Below are positions 35,576 through 47,900 of a stretch of 64,000 bases of DNA, one piece after another; position 1 is the stretch's first letter; every line of letters begins with the position of its first letter. The notes beneath the pieces were generated by a model that worked only from the letters and a program-made list of their open reading frames with translations, ran no database searches and was not told the DNA's origin. The stretch covers positions 45,909,001 through 45,973,000 of the forward strand of contig CM074856.1 in NCBI GenBank assembly GCA_037501455.1. The letters run 5' to 3'. The position numbers were made by a program, and so were the translations under genes. The DNA comes from Lantana camara (taxonomy: Eukaryota > Streptophyta > Magnoliopsida > Lamiales > Verbenaceae).

Positions 35576-38500
35576 CTAGTTGCCCTTTACAGGTTTTGTT
35601 GTTAGTCCAAATCCAAATTCGAATAAAGGGTCGTAATGTCGATCTCCAATGTTCATCGGAAGCTGATCGACGGTCTTGAACCATGTTCGTGAAAGCTTGC
35701 CGCTAAAACCATAATCGCCTAACAAAACATCAGCAACGCCTTGGCCTTCAGATCCCGGAAGCCAAGCTGCAACAAGGGCATCGATTTGTGCAAGATACGG
35801 CTGAATCACAACTGGCCTCCCGGTTAAGAGGACAACAACACATTTCACGGAGGCACAGACATTCCTGATGATACTAGGTCCTGGCTCAGGAATTGTCAAG
35901 TTAAGGCTGTCTCCAAATGTTTCTGAATACGGTGGCTCTCCTACGACCACAATTGCATATGAGAAGTTGTTGGTCTTAACATCGCCGGCATCTGGATTCT
36001 CGCTGTATACGACCTCTGTTTTCGGGTCTACTGTATTCCGTATGGCAGACAGGATCGTTGTACCTGATCATTGAAACAATTAGCTTTGATAATAACCTTT
36101 TGAAAATAAAAATGGGGTTATCTGTAATTGCTCTAAACTTTAAGGGGTCTGCCTGTAACTCTTTGTTACTTTCGAGCTTAAAGTGAAATTTACCATCTGT
36201 AATGTTGCCAGTCTTTCCCTGCCATTCAATTGTCCAACCACCACATTGGTTTCCTATATTGTCAGCATGAGTTCCTGCAACAAGAATCTTTGATGCCTTC
36301 TTAGGAAGTGGCAACAAAGGTTTGTCTGCAGATTCTCCATTCTTGAGCAAGACAAGTGATTTTCTTACAGCTTCTCTTGCAAGTTCCCTATGTTCCTGTT
36401 CAAATTTACATAAGACAATCAAACTTGGTCCACTTTTTAGAAGTTTATAACGAATCCTTCAATACAAAAAGGGTTTTCACAACTGACCTTACATCCCAGG
36501 TACTTAGCCATGCTATAATCAGCCAGAGGGTGTTCAAAAAGGCCCATTGTGAATTTAACTCTTAAAATCCTACTCACAGCATCGTCGATGCGGCTCATGG
36601 AAATGAAATTACTTTTCACCAGTTTGGTGAGACCGTAGATAAACTCCGTATAATTATATGGAATCATAAGCTGCATCATTTTTTAATTTTTATTATGGTC
36701 GAGAAATGAATGAGAAAAGCCTTAAGTATTCAAAAAGCAAAAATTACAAAAACAGACCATATCAATTCCAGCATTAACTCCAGTGATGATTGAGTACGTA
36801 TAATTCGCATGGGGAGGAGAAGTCATTCTGTCAATTCCCTCCCAGTCTGAGATGACAAATCCCTGAAACATTCCACAAATTGATCCCAAACTCGTGTTAG
36901 TCGAATTCATTCATTGTTATAGCATGAACTATTTGAATTATTTTAGTTTTAGTAGTGATTACTCTGAAGCGTTGAACTTTTTTGAGAAATCCGGTGATGA
37001 GATCATGGTTAGAATGCATCTTTACTCCATTCCAACTCGAATATGAAATCATGACCGTCGAAACACCCTTGATGATCGAATCATAATAAGCTGGCATGTG
37101 GATGCTAAGCAATTCATGTCTTGATGCCACTGTGTTGTTCTCGTTTATCCCGTCGGTAGTTCCACCATCTCCAACATAGTGTTTGGCACACGCTACAACA
37201 TTTTGTCTGAACAAAAAATGAACAACAGAAATGAACAAAAGTAGCAGCAAACTTCCAAAGAGAAAGAGGGGGCAATTTGTAATTAAATGCTCTACAAAAT
37301 CATCAAAGAGATTTCAACTTCTTGAATCCAATTTTGTTTGTTACTTTTGACTCAAGTGGTTCTTGTTTTGTGAGTGGAAGTATGGTCCATGACACTAGTA
37401 CTAGTTGACAATCTGTAACATGACAGAAGAGTTGCTTTCTGTTCATCCTCAAGAAATGAGGAGTCAAAAAAGGAGGCACACGGGGGCCGCCACCCTCTTA
37501 AACTTCCAAAACCTCAACAATTTTTTGGATCAATTTTGCTATATAATATGGGGTTAATATACATCTATAAAGAATGGAGTATATAGAAAATCATGACTAA
37601 CCATGTGGACACAATAAAGTTCCTTTAGGAACTTCTTAGATATAATAATACCCAACTTATGGTCCATCATAAGGGCGAAATCTTTGACATAACTTCTTCA
37701 GAAGAAGTGGAAAGTTTTGCTGATGTCCAAAGTGAAAGTGAATCTTGACAATTGAAATGATAACTACAACTACAAGGACCAATATAGAAGATTTCTTTGA
37801 AACTTTATTTGACAATAAATAGCTTAGCTAAGGGGCTTCAATAAACTTCAATGTGCTTTCTAAAGATTATAAAGATTGATAAACTTACTGTCCAGCCAAG
37901 TAGGGAACCCCCTTTCGAGAATTAGCCGGTAGCTCTCCTTGTAAGCCCCTAATAATCTCTGTCATCGATCGAACCACCATCGGATCTTCACTATAGCTCT
38001 CGTAACACCGGCCCCATCTCGGATCTCTGCACACCTATTAGTTTACAAAAGAGAAACAAAACCTTCAATTCATACATTACATTTATATCTAAGCCAAACA
38101 ACAGATTATACATATCAAGAAAATTACAGCAATGCAAGGTGCAAAAGCATAAGGAATTCCTGTAGCTCTGGCTTCAAGAGCAGTTGCTGCTCCAATTCTC
38201 TTCACCAATTGAGGATCTCTGCACAAAGAACCAACCTCGTTTAAACACGCAAAATCATCACAAAGTATCATAATTACAAAAAAAACACTTGCCTAGTAGC
38301 ACCAAGACCAACATTGTGAGGGAAAATCGTGGCCTTATACACGTTATTATTCCCATGAACTGCATCAATACCATAAATCATCGGTATCCCAAGACGGGTC
38401 GATAACGAACCCTTCTGAAAATCATTTACCATATCAACCCACGTCTCCGGCGACGCCTTCGGCGCCGGAACACTGCCTCCACCACTCAGCACACTGCCTG

Positions 38501-38816
38501 TAACAACACATTATATTTCAATAATAACAAACATGATTCATATTCAATTTGACAGCAAGTTTAGATCGAAGAAGTTGGTACCTATGAAGTATTTCTTCAT
38601 GACCTCAGGTGATGCGACGGTTCGATCGATTTGGGTCATTTGGCCTATCTTTTCCTCCAACGTCATTCTCTTCATTAAATCCTTGATTCTCTTATTTATT
38701 GGCTGTTTGGGATCTTTGTAGGCCAAGTACTCTGCATTCGCTATTGCTATCAAGCAACACGAAATCACTACCAGAATCGAGAATGCAGGAGCTCTCGCCA
38801 TTTTCAGCTGTACCAT
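35576..38816 (-). CDS. Beta-glucan exohydrolase / beta-glucosidase, glycoside hydrolase family 3
   Basis: Nine coding exons on the minus strand: 38816-38582, 38497-38293, 38218-38128, 38034-37889, 37206-36963, 36862-36758, 36670-36488, 36395-36194, 36063-35576. They join in frame to 632 codons plus stop, or 627 residues if the second ATG (38801, MARAPAF) is used; the barley exohydrolase family is about 600-630. Residues 1-33 are a signal peptide (hydrophobic [17 protein letters not shown], then EYLAYKDP), so it is secreted to the wall. GH3 family enzymes release glucose from the non-reducing ends of beta-glucans. The nucleophile is the Asp of [11 protein letters not shown] (residue 313). The likely acid/base Glu is in [11 protein letters not shown] (residue 518). 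Borders are GT-AG except intron 2, which is GC-AG. A damaged paralogue lies downstream. Confidence 0.93.
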
Positions 38817-39180
38817 AGATAGAGTTCTTCTTCCTCACACTGAAAAATTGTGAGGAATAATCAGTACTTGAAGATTATATATGAATCAGCACCATAAAGA
38901 CTCGGAAAACAGAACAGAGTATTTAAAGAACAAATGATCTGAACCCAGACACATCATTTATGCGCACATGAGGTGTACATCGCATGTAAACATGATTATA
39001 ATTGAGGATAACACCGACATAAATGCAGAATTCATGGCGTATGAATGGATAATAAAGCTGAACAGGCAAGAATGGGAGACACTTACAGTCAGCAACTGGG
39101 CCACTGTTTCAGCTGCTTGGAGAGAGAGAGAGAGAGAGAGATGGGAAGAAAGAGGGTGGGATTGAGGTGTAATTTATAGG
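38817..39180 (-). promoter_or_regulatory. Probable 5' UTR, leader intron and promoter of the GH3 gene
   Basis: The minus strand has a TATA box (CTATAAAT, 39179-39172), followed by a CT-rich leader (the GA run at 39120-39141). A good donor (ACT|GTAAGT, 39086) and acceptor (TTTTTCAG|TGTG, 38840) would remove a 247-bp intron and bring the first ATG (38816) near the 5' end. A second TATA-like motif (TATATAATC, about 38885-38877) could drive a shorter leader. Both are readings from sequence only. Confidence 0.5.
39120..39141. repeat. (GA)11 microsatellite
   Basis: An uninterrupted GA run, CT on the gene's strand, in the proposed 5' leader of the GH3 gene. Confidence 0.95.
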
Positions 39181-40650
39181 AAAGTTTGCTTCGATCTTGC
39201 TTGCTGGGCATTTGAAAATTTGAAGAATAATACGTCTGTTACGGTCTAATTTCTTATCAGGAAATGGTATATTATTTTGATTTGAGTAAGAAATTGTCGA
39301 CAAGTTCGTTTACCGTAATTTTCTCTAAAAAAATCTGGCCGAACCAATCTGGGGATCACTTGGTCACCGTTAGCAATTAAATTGTCGAAATAGTACTTAA
39401 AAAATGTTTACTTTCTTATGATCTAGTTAGATTTCATATGATCATGTTAAAATTTTATTACATATCCAATTCAATTTGTTTAATAAAATAGAATATCTTG
39501 GTTAATTAAAAACTCCTAGATTTGTTAAATAGCATAATATATTCTTATATTTTTTTGGGGTTTACCAATAGCATAGAACCTTTATAATATTTTAGTAAAC
39601 ATAGAAATTCAGGTGATAAATAACTAATACATCTATTTCTAATAAAGTAAATTATCTCTTAGGAGAATTAAATAGATCTCGACCATCGTGTACCACCACC
39701 TCCGACCGCCGGGGCATAAATATCTCCTAATTAGCGATGTTACGTTAACATATTTATTATGTCTTTTTAATTGAAATATTTTTATGTACTCGAGACACTA
39801 ACTTGACTTGAGCGTCCTAATCCTATATCCAACCACATCTTTTTCTCGGTCAACTTTCAGCTTACATTTATTTCTTTCTCATAGTTCAACTTCTAGATTG
39901 AGAGGATTGGATCCAACTCGAAAACAGTCAGATTTTGGACGAGATCGCATCGAAAGTATTGTTCATAAAAAGATGATATATTTCTTTGAATAAATAGTGG
40001 AAATTTTATTATTAAATATTGTAATATATATGTTATAATTTCAATTTTTAATTAGTTTTTATTCATAAAAATTGAATTCCAATTTTTAACGAATATAATT
40101 TCATAATTCTATATTCAATACATATATAATTGATCCAATTTTATTATTACATAAAAATCCCATCTACACCACACATTATTCTTAACAAAGAGAGTCTATA
40201 CGAATACGATACGATACGATATAAATATAATAATACGAATTTTTCTTAAAATTTTCCACCTAAACAGTGATAGACATAATAAAATATAATAAAATGTTTT
40301 TTTTAAAAAGTATTTATGTATTAAATAAAAAATAAAAGCACATCATGTTCTAGCGGAGGATTTCGGGACCGCCTACGTTGGATTGCAGGCCCAAGTTTAA
40401 TATTTAATGTAACGAACTCCCACTTATATGATATGACCAAAAATACTGGAACTCAATAGTCAGTTAGTCACTTTACAGCTTAACTAGTAAAAAGAAAAAC
40501 ATTTAAAACCATTGTGAAAATAATCAAATATATAATAGTTTATGCTTTGACTACTTACGAAGAAAACGCATTCGTATGGACTACGGATGAGTCGCCCCAA
40601 TAAAAGGGAATGAAATATCATAACTGTCATTCGTTTTGTTTGAATTTTAC
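39181..40650. other. AT-rich intergenic sequence
   Basis: No gene supported. It contains a short ATACG-type run (40202-40222). Confidence 0.5.
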
Positions 40651-41059
40651 AATTTATCCTGAATATAATCTACGGATACAGACATGACAACACTAACATG
40701 ATATAATACGATATAGATTTTTTTATGTAAAGAGTGTCGAACACGATATCCAATATGATAAAATAATCTTTTTAAAAGTGTTCATACATCATAGACTATG
40801 CTATACGGATACGGAGACGGCGATATGAACACGGCATGACATGACACGGACATGGTGGCACATATTTTTTAAAAATTTTAGAACACGACACGGTTTCTAA
40901 CACGGCTATATTTTATATATAAATAAAATTATTTTATAAGTATAATCTATATAAAATAAAACATTTAAAAAAATATGTATAATTAAAAATTAGAATAAAT
41001 TTTTTTATTTCAGTTTTCTCTCTAAAAAATTCTAAAAATATTAAAAAAAACTTTATATA

Positions 41060-41868
41060 TGATGGGGTCAAAATACGATCGCCCCACGTTAAGACACGTG
41101 GCGTCACCGAGTTGATGACATCTGTCTCCCCAAGGCTGCACCATCAGCACACGAGCGCTAAGCCAACGAGCGCAATCCTTCTTCTGGAGTTAAGGCCAAC
41201 GAGCGCTGTCACTCCAACGAGCGTCCTACATATCAAACGAGGGGCGCTCACACGCCAAAAGGAGCCCTCTTCGAGCGTCACACTCCCTCAGAGTGGTTTC
41301 CCTTTCGGCTCATCATTTGAACTGGAGCCTTCATCCCCCTCAGCGGATGTCTTAGCCTCCAATACTCCAGGTTGTCACGAGCGCGCTCTCAAGCCCTCGT
41401 TACCAACCGCCCACATGGCTCTCTGACACAACGTACATGCCCGCGCACCTGCCACTGTTGCCAGCACTAACTTTTGGCCGCCTTTGCAGAAGATTCCTCC
41501 TAGGTTTCTCTCTCACAGCGCCACGTGTTAGGGCAACATTCGGCCAGGACCACTTGAGGCAAATGACCAAAGGGCCCTTGACCCTCAACTATAAATAATC
41601 CAAGTCGTCTTCTACACAAGTAAGCTTTCTTCACTTCTGCAACTGTGACTGAACTTACATTTCTTCATACACAAAACTGACTTGAGCGTCGGAGAGCCAA
41701 ACTGGGTATCACCCCCAGTTCCCCCAGCTTGGCCTTCTGACTCTTCTTGTGCTTGTCCCAACAGGTTGAACCCCTTTCTCTTTTTCCGGCGAAGCTCCGG
41801 TGGTTTCCTCCACAAAATACAAATCGTAAAGTGATCGGATTCAGACCCATCCATTTCTGGACCCATCA
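41060..41868 (+). repeat. 5' LTR of element B
   Basis: 809 bp, identical on reading to 52887-53695. It contains repeated CCAACGAGCG-type motifs (41164-41220) and a TATA box (CTATAAATAA, 41589-41598). The 104-codon frame inside, repeated in the other LTR, is not a credible gene. Confidence 0.95.
41589..41598 (+). promoter_or_regulatory. TATA box of element B LTR
   Basis: CTATAAATAA, about 370 bp before the gag-pol ATG and 270 bp before the LTR end. The same motif is in the 3' LTR near 53416. Confidence 0.7.
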
Positions 41869-41872
41869 TTTT

Positions 41873-41890
41873 TGGCGCCGTCTGTGGGAA
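41873..41890 (+). other. Primer binding site of element B
   Basis: TGGCGCCGTCTGTGGGAA begins four bases after the 5' LTR. The first nine bases match the tRNA-Asp-type site seen at 21493-21510 and 63740-63757, but the rest differ, so the primer tRNA is uncertain. Confidence 0.7.
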
Positions 41891-41959
41891 ACCAGTCCTA
41901 CATCTTCATCCTTTCTTTTTGTTGGTTGAAAAACAAGCACATCCTTACCTCCAACAGTC

Positions 41960-44900
41960 ATGGTTGCAACGAGATCTGGAGCAGTGGGAGGGGGAGATAA
42001 CACCTCCCCAGACGCGAATATCGTTCTTCCCTCCACCGCTACTGGTGGAGCCCCGCCACCTCCTTCCGTCGCTGGTGGTGGAGCACCTCCCGCCGCAGGA
42101 GTGACTCCACAGGCGAAATCCTCTGTACCACCACCTGCACCGCCGGCACCACAGGTTCCCACCACCGCGGGAGGAGTTTCTCTCTCAGTTCCACCGCCGC
42201 TTGCACAGAATTCCTGGGTCCATCCCCAGATGAACCTGGGAATGCAAGGTTACCTGATGCCTCCTCCTGGATACTCCCTTACTCCGGCGATGATGATGCC
42301 ACCAGTCCAGCCATACCATGCCGGACAACTCCAGCTCCCAGTGGTGGTCCCCAGGGAGATTGAAGGAGTGGAGTTACCTCCACTGACCACCCAACAATTG
42401 AGGGCTTTATACGCCCAATGTGAGGTTCAGGCGGCTCAGGGGGCATGGGAAAGGTTCCATTCCATGTACTTTCCCTCTGGGCAGGCCACTCAGGTTGCGG
42501 CCCCTTTAGGCGGACAGCAAAACTTTCCCCTCAGAGAAGCCCAGGCTGTCCTGAGGGCACAACCACCACCACCACCAACGAGAGAAGTGCCCCAGCAGGA
42601 GGGCAACGAGCGCGTCTCCGTGGGCAGGAACAAAGAGCCCACGGAGCGAGTGAACGAAAATGAAGGAGACTCTCATGTCTCCAGGAGGGGCTCACGAGCC
42701 CACAAGGACAAGCAAGTGGAAGTAAATCCTGACGTCCTCGCGGCTGTGCAAGACCAGCTGCAGGGCCTCAAGGATATCGTGGGACAGCTCTCACGAGGGC
42801 GCTCAACTCAGATCTCCCATAGTCGGGATGAACGGGTTGACGCCAGGAGCACCCGCACCAAGGACCCTCCACCAAGGGTCCCCCGTCGCAAGGAGCCGGA
42901 GGAAAATTTCGGCACGTACGAATATCACCCACTGGCGAGAGGTTCACCCCTCGTCGAAGAAGTTCTGATGGCCCAAGCCGGCATGGCCAAAGTCCCCACA
43001 TCCATCAACAGATACGACGGGACAACCGATCCAGCGGAGCACTTGGATCATTTTGTGCATCTCATGCACCTTTACGAGCATTCCAGCCATTACTGGGCGA
43101 AAGTGTTTGTCACTTCCTTGGTAGGGATGGCTCAAGAGTGGTATAAGCGCCTGCCACCGCGCTCGATACACTCGTATGAAGAACTGGCTGACGCCTTCCT
43201 CAACCACTTCAACTCTTTGAAGGCACCAGTCACCGCACCCACAGCCCTTTACAACGTGGTGCAGGGCAAGAGCGAATCACTGCGCTCGTTCTTCGCCCGC
43301 TTCAATAAGGAGATCTTGCAGGTGGAAAGGCCCTCGATGGATTTCTTGATCCCAGTGCTCTTCCAGGCTGTGGATCACAAACAATATGTGAGCAAAAAGT
43401 TTGCTGATGCCATCGTGGAGAGAAGGCCTGGGACTCTCATGGGCCTAAGAGAAATAGCCGAGCCGTTCTTCGCGCTCGAAGATATGTATGGGACGAACGG
43501 TCCCCGACATCATAGCCCGGCCAGGAACGAGCGACCTCATCACGAGCGGGGGCGGGATGTGGCAGTCAAGAAAGAGCGCCCACAAGAGCGCAGAAGGTCG
43601 CCACCACCCCCTCGTAGATTCGAGCGCATTCCGCTCACCAGGCCAAATTCTGAAGTCTACAATCTCTCCGATAAGAAGCTCTTCAAAAGACCCATCAAAA
43701 TGAGAGAGACAGACTCACTCAGGCGCTCGAACAAATACTGCGCCTTCCACAAGCAGAGAGGGCACGACACGGATGAGTGTCGCCAATTGGAGGCTGAAAT
43801 CCAAAGGCTCGTCGCAGGGGGCCACTTGAAGGAATTTGTCCGAGTGCTGGAGCGCTACGATGAACAATGCAATGAGCGCTCTGGAAGAAGAAGGAGAAGC
43901 CCTTCCCGGTCAAAGAGCCCAAGGGGTAGGGGACCCCCTGAAAGCAGCAGCCGCCGAGGTAATAAAGGCAAAGCCCCTGAACAAGAAAACGAGCCCTTCG
44001 CAGTCATAAATATGATCGCAGGAGGCTCATCAGGAGGGGATTCAAACGCCTCCCGACGGAGGTTCGTCCGGAGCTACAACCAACGCCCATCAGTGCCCAA
44101 GCCTATCTACGCCATCCAGAGATCAAGCGCTCAAAGGTCAAGAGAAAATGATGTAATAGGCTTCGATGATAGGGATCTAGAACATATTGTAACGCCCCAT
44201 GGGGAGGGTGTAACCTCAGATTGCCCCATGGTGGTTAGTTTAGATGTTCATAACCATGTTGTAAAGAGGGTATTGGTAGATAGTGGAAGCTCCGTTAATG
44301 TTTTGCCTTACTCTACATTCTTAAAAATGAAGGTTGATCTCCCGCTCGAGCCTCTTAAAACAGCCCTCATTGGCTTTGGAGGCTCGGAAGTTATCCCACG
44401 AGGGCAAATACGTCTGGCTACTTCGTTTGGCCGAGCCCCTCAACGCAAAACACTCCTGGTAACGTACGCGGTGGTGGAGATAGACATTCCATATAACATC
44501 ATAATTGGGCGCCCTGCCCTCGTTGATTTCAAAGCCATCATCTCCACATACCACCAGAAGATTAAGTTTCCTACTTCCGAGGGCGTCGGAGAAGTGCTCT
44601 GCAATGTACGAGAGGCTTGGGAATGTTACATGTTATCCCTCAGAAAGCCAAAGGCGGAGAAAACCTTCCAAGTCGGCTCCACCAAGAAGTCAGTAGATTT
44701 CCCCAATCTAGACGAGGACAGCCCGGCACGAAAGAGGGCAAAGTTGAATAAGAAGAGGAACAAGAAGAAGAGGGGAGACAACGGGGAGCATCCCCTCGAA
44801 AATGTCCCCCCAGGGGTCGTCGGTGGATCGTCCTCAGAAGGAGACGAGCCGGAAGAGAGTGAACCAGCATCTGGCGACCGTTTGACAGGAAAGAAGAGGG

Positions 44901-47900
44901 CGCTCGAACTTCCTCGCCCTGAGGTAAGGATCGAACCCTCGGAAAAGTTCCTTACCATTGAGCTGGAGCCCGGAAACAAGGATAAGACTACACAGATAGG
45001 CTCAAACCTCTCAGGGCCTTCCCAGATCATGATGATTGATTTTCTGAGGGAGAACAGGGATGTGTTTGCATGGAAAGCTTCAGATCTCACAGGGATTGAC
45101 CCGAGCGTCATAGTCCATAGGCTCAATGTGGATCCCTCATTCAAACCCATCAAGCAGAAAAAGCGAGATGTACATGGCTTTCGGAAAAAAGTCATCGAAG
45201 AGGAAGTTAATAAACTCCTAGAGGCTCAATATATCGAGCCCATTTTGTATCCGGAATGGCTGTGCAACGTCGTCTTGGTGCCCAAGAGCGCGAACAAGTG
45301 GCACATGTGCAACGATTTCACTGATCTCAACAAAGCCTGCCCCAAAGATCCTTACCCGCTGCCCCGGATTGATCAATTGGTGGATTCGACCGCTGGTTGC
45401 GAGCTAATGAGCATGATGGACGCTTTCCAGGGATACTATCAGATTTTTATGGCTCCAGAAGATCGCCCCAAAACCTCGTTCGTTGTCCATCTGGGGGTAT
45501 ATTGCTTCCTAGTCATGCCCTTTGGACTTAAGAACGCTGGAGCTACATATCAGCGGCTCGTTAACAAGATGTTTGAAAAGGAAATTGGTAAATCCATGGA
45601 GGTTTACGTGGATGATATGATTGTCAAAAGCGAGCGCCAGGTTTCCCACTTAGAAGATCTCAAGCGCACCTTTTCAATCTTGCGCCAGTATGGGATGAAG
45701 TTAAACCCTTCAAAATGCACCTTTGGAGTACAAGGGGGAAAGTTCCTAGGGTACATGGTCAGTCAGAGGGGAATTGAGGCCAATCCGGAGAAGATCAAGG
45801 CTATTTTGGAGATCCCTTCCCCTCGAAATTTGCGGGAAGTGCAGGTCCTGGTGGGAAAAATCATTTCGTTGAACAGATTTATTTCGCGCTCGGCGGACAG
45901 GAACCTTCCCTTCTTCAAAATTTTGAGGAACGCTCGTAACTTCGCTTGGACAGAAGAATGCGAAAGGGCGTTGCAGGATATGAAGGCTTACTTGTCGAGC
46001 GCACCACTGCTGACTAAGCCCGTCGAAGGTGAGAGATTATTTATGTATCTTTCCGTTTCTCCCAAAGCCACAAGCGCTGTTCTGGTAGCCGTACGAGAGC
46101 GGAAACATTTGCCTGTCTATTATCTGAGCAAAACATTGCAAGGAGCTGAAAAGAAGTATTTGGAGATTGAAAAATTCGCGTTCGCACTTATCAACGCCTC
46201 AAGAAGGCTAAGGCCTTACTTTCAAGCGCACTCCATAACGGTCCTCACCGACCAACCCTTGAAGCAAGTGTTGTCCAAGCCGGACGTATCTGGTAGATTA
46301 ATCAAATGGGCCATCGAATTGAGCCAGTTTGACCTATGCTTCGAGCCTAGGACGGCGATACAGGCTCAGGTTGTAGCAGATTTGTTGGTTGAACGCTTTG
46401 GTTTCGAGCCCACCGTTGCGGAAAATGAGGGGTTATGGGTACTGCAAACAGATGGTTCCTCAACCTCACAAGGGGGAGGAGTAGGAGTGGCCCTCAGAAA
46501 CCCCGATGGGGTTGAGCTGGACTTTGCAATTAAGCTGGATTTCCAAGTCACTAATAATGAAGCAGAGTATGAAGCCCTCGTGCAAGGATTGAATATTGCT
46601 TTTCAGAATGGGGCTTCCAGAATCACCGCTTATGTGGATTCACAGTTAATAGCTAGCCAGATTGAAGGAACTTATGAGGCTCGAGAAACCACCATGATAC
46701 AGTACTTAACTAAAGCCAGAGAAATCATTGGGAAATTCAAGGAATTTCATCTACTTCAAGTGCCCAGAGGAGAAAACGAGCGTGCGGACGCTCTGTCAAA
46801 GTTTGCATCCGCTTTAGAGGGTACTTCTGAACGTTCTGTTACGTTCCTTAGAACTGAGGAACCTTTGATCAAGGAGAAGGCCGCCTCCAAGATAATTGCC
46901 ATGATTGATCCAAACGAGCCCTGCTGGCTTGATGACGTCATTATTTTCCTTAAGGACGGAATTCTTCCCACTGACAAGGTGGAAGCAAGGAAAGTCCGAA
47001 ATAAAGCCCCTCGTTTCGCTTTGGATACCGAGGGGAGGTTGTTCAAAAAATCATTTCAAGGGCCCCCAATGAGATGCCTGAGGCCCTCACAAGCAAAGGA
47101 GACGCTCGAACATATACATAATGGAAGTTGTGGAAATCACTCTGGAGGGCGTATTTTGGCAAAGAAGGTTCTGAGAAGTGGGTTTTATTGGCCTACAGTT
47201 CTCCAGGATGCCATCGAATTTTCAAGGAAGTGCCCCAAATGCCAATTCCATTCAAATCTCCCTCAATTGCCAGCAGCACAGATGATCCCCATAGACGTCT
47301 CTTGGCCTTTTGACCAGTGGGGAATAGACATTGTGGGCCCCTTGCCCATGGCTGCGGGACAAAGGAAGTTTGTCATTTTAGCCGTCGACTACTTCACCAA
47401 GTGGGCCGAGGCTGAAGCTGTTGCGAAAATCACTTTCAAGGTTGTGAGGGACTTCATTTGGAAGAACATCATTTGCAGGTACGGCATACCGAGGGTGCTC
47501 ATTTCTGACAATGGATCCCAGTTCATAGCGGCAGACACACGAGAGTGGTGTTCTGAGTTGGGGATAGAACAGCGATTTACCTCTGTAGGACATCCGCAAT
47601 CCAATGGGCAAGCAGAAGTTACCAATAGGATCATCTTGCAACATCTGAAAACCATGCTGGAAAGCAAGAAAGGTGAATGGGCTGAGGAGCTGCAAGGAGC
47701 ACTTTGGGCTTATCGCACCACCCCTCGAGCGGCCACTGGAGAAACACCTTACGCGCTCGTTTATGGATCAGAAGCAATGATACCAGCAGAGATCGTAAAT
47801 GAATCCGCTCGTGTCGGCTATTTCGAGCCTCAGCTCAACGATGGCAACAGGAGCTTGGAGTTGGACCTGCTGGATGAAAGGAGAGACCGAGCGTGGGCTA

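Noticed and set aside
41112..41426. 104-codon open frame, repeated identically at 52939-53253
   Set aside because: It lies wholly inside the LTRs, has no domain, and is duplicated only because LTRs are identical.
44626..45195. 189-codon minus-strand frame
   Set aside because: Shadow of the gag-pol frame, without motif.
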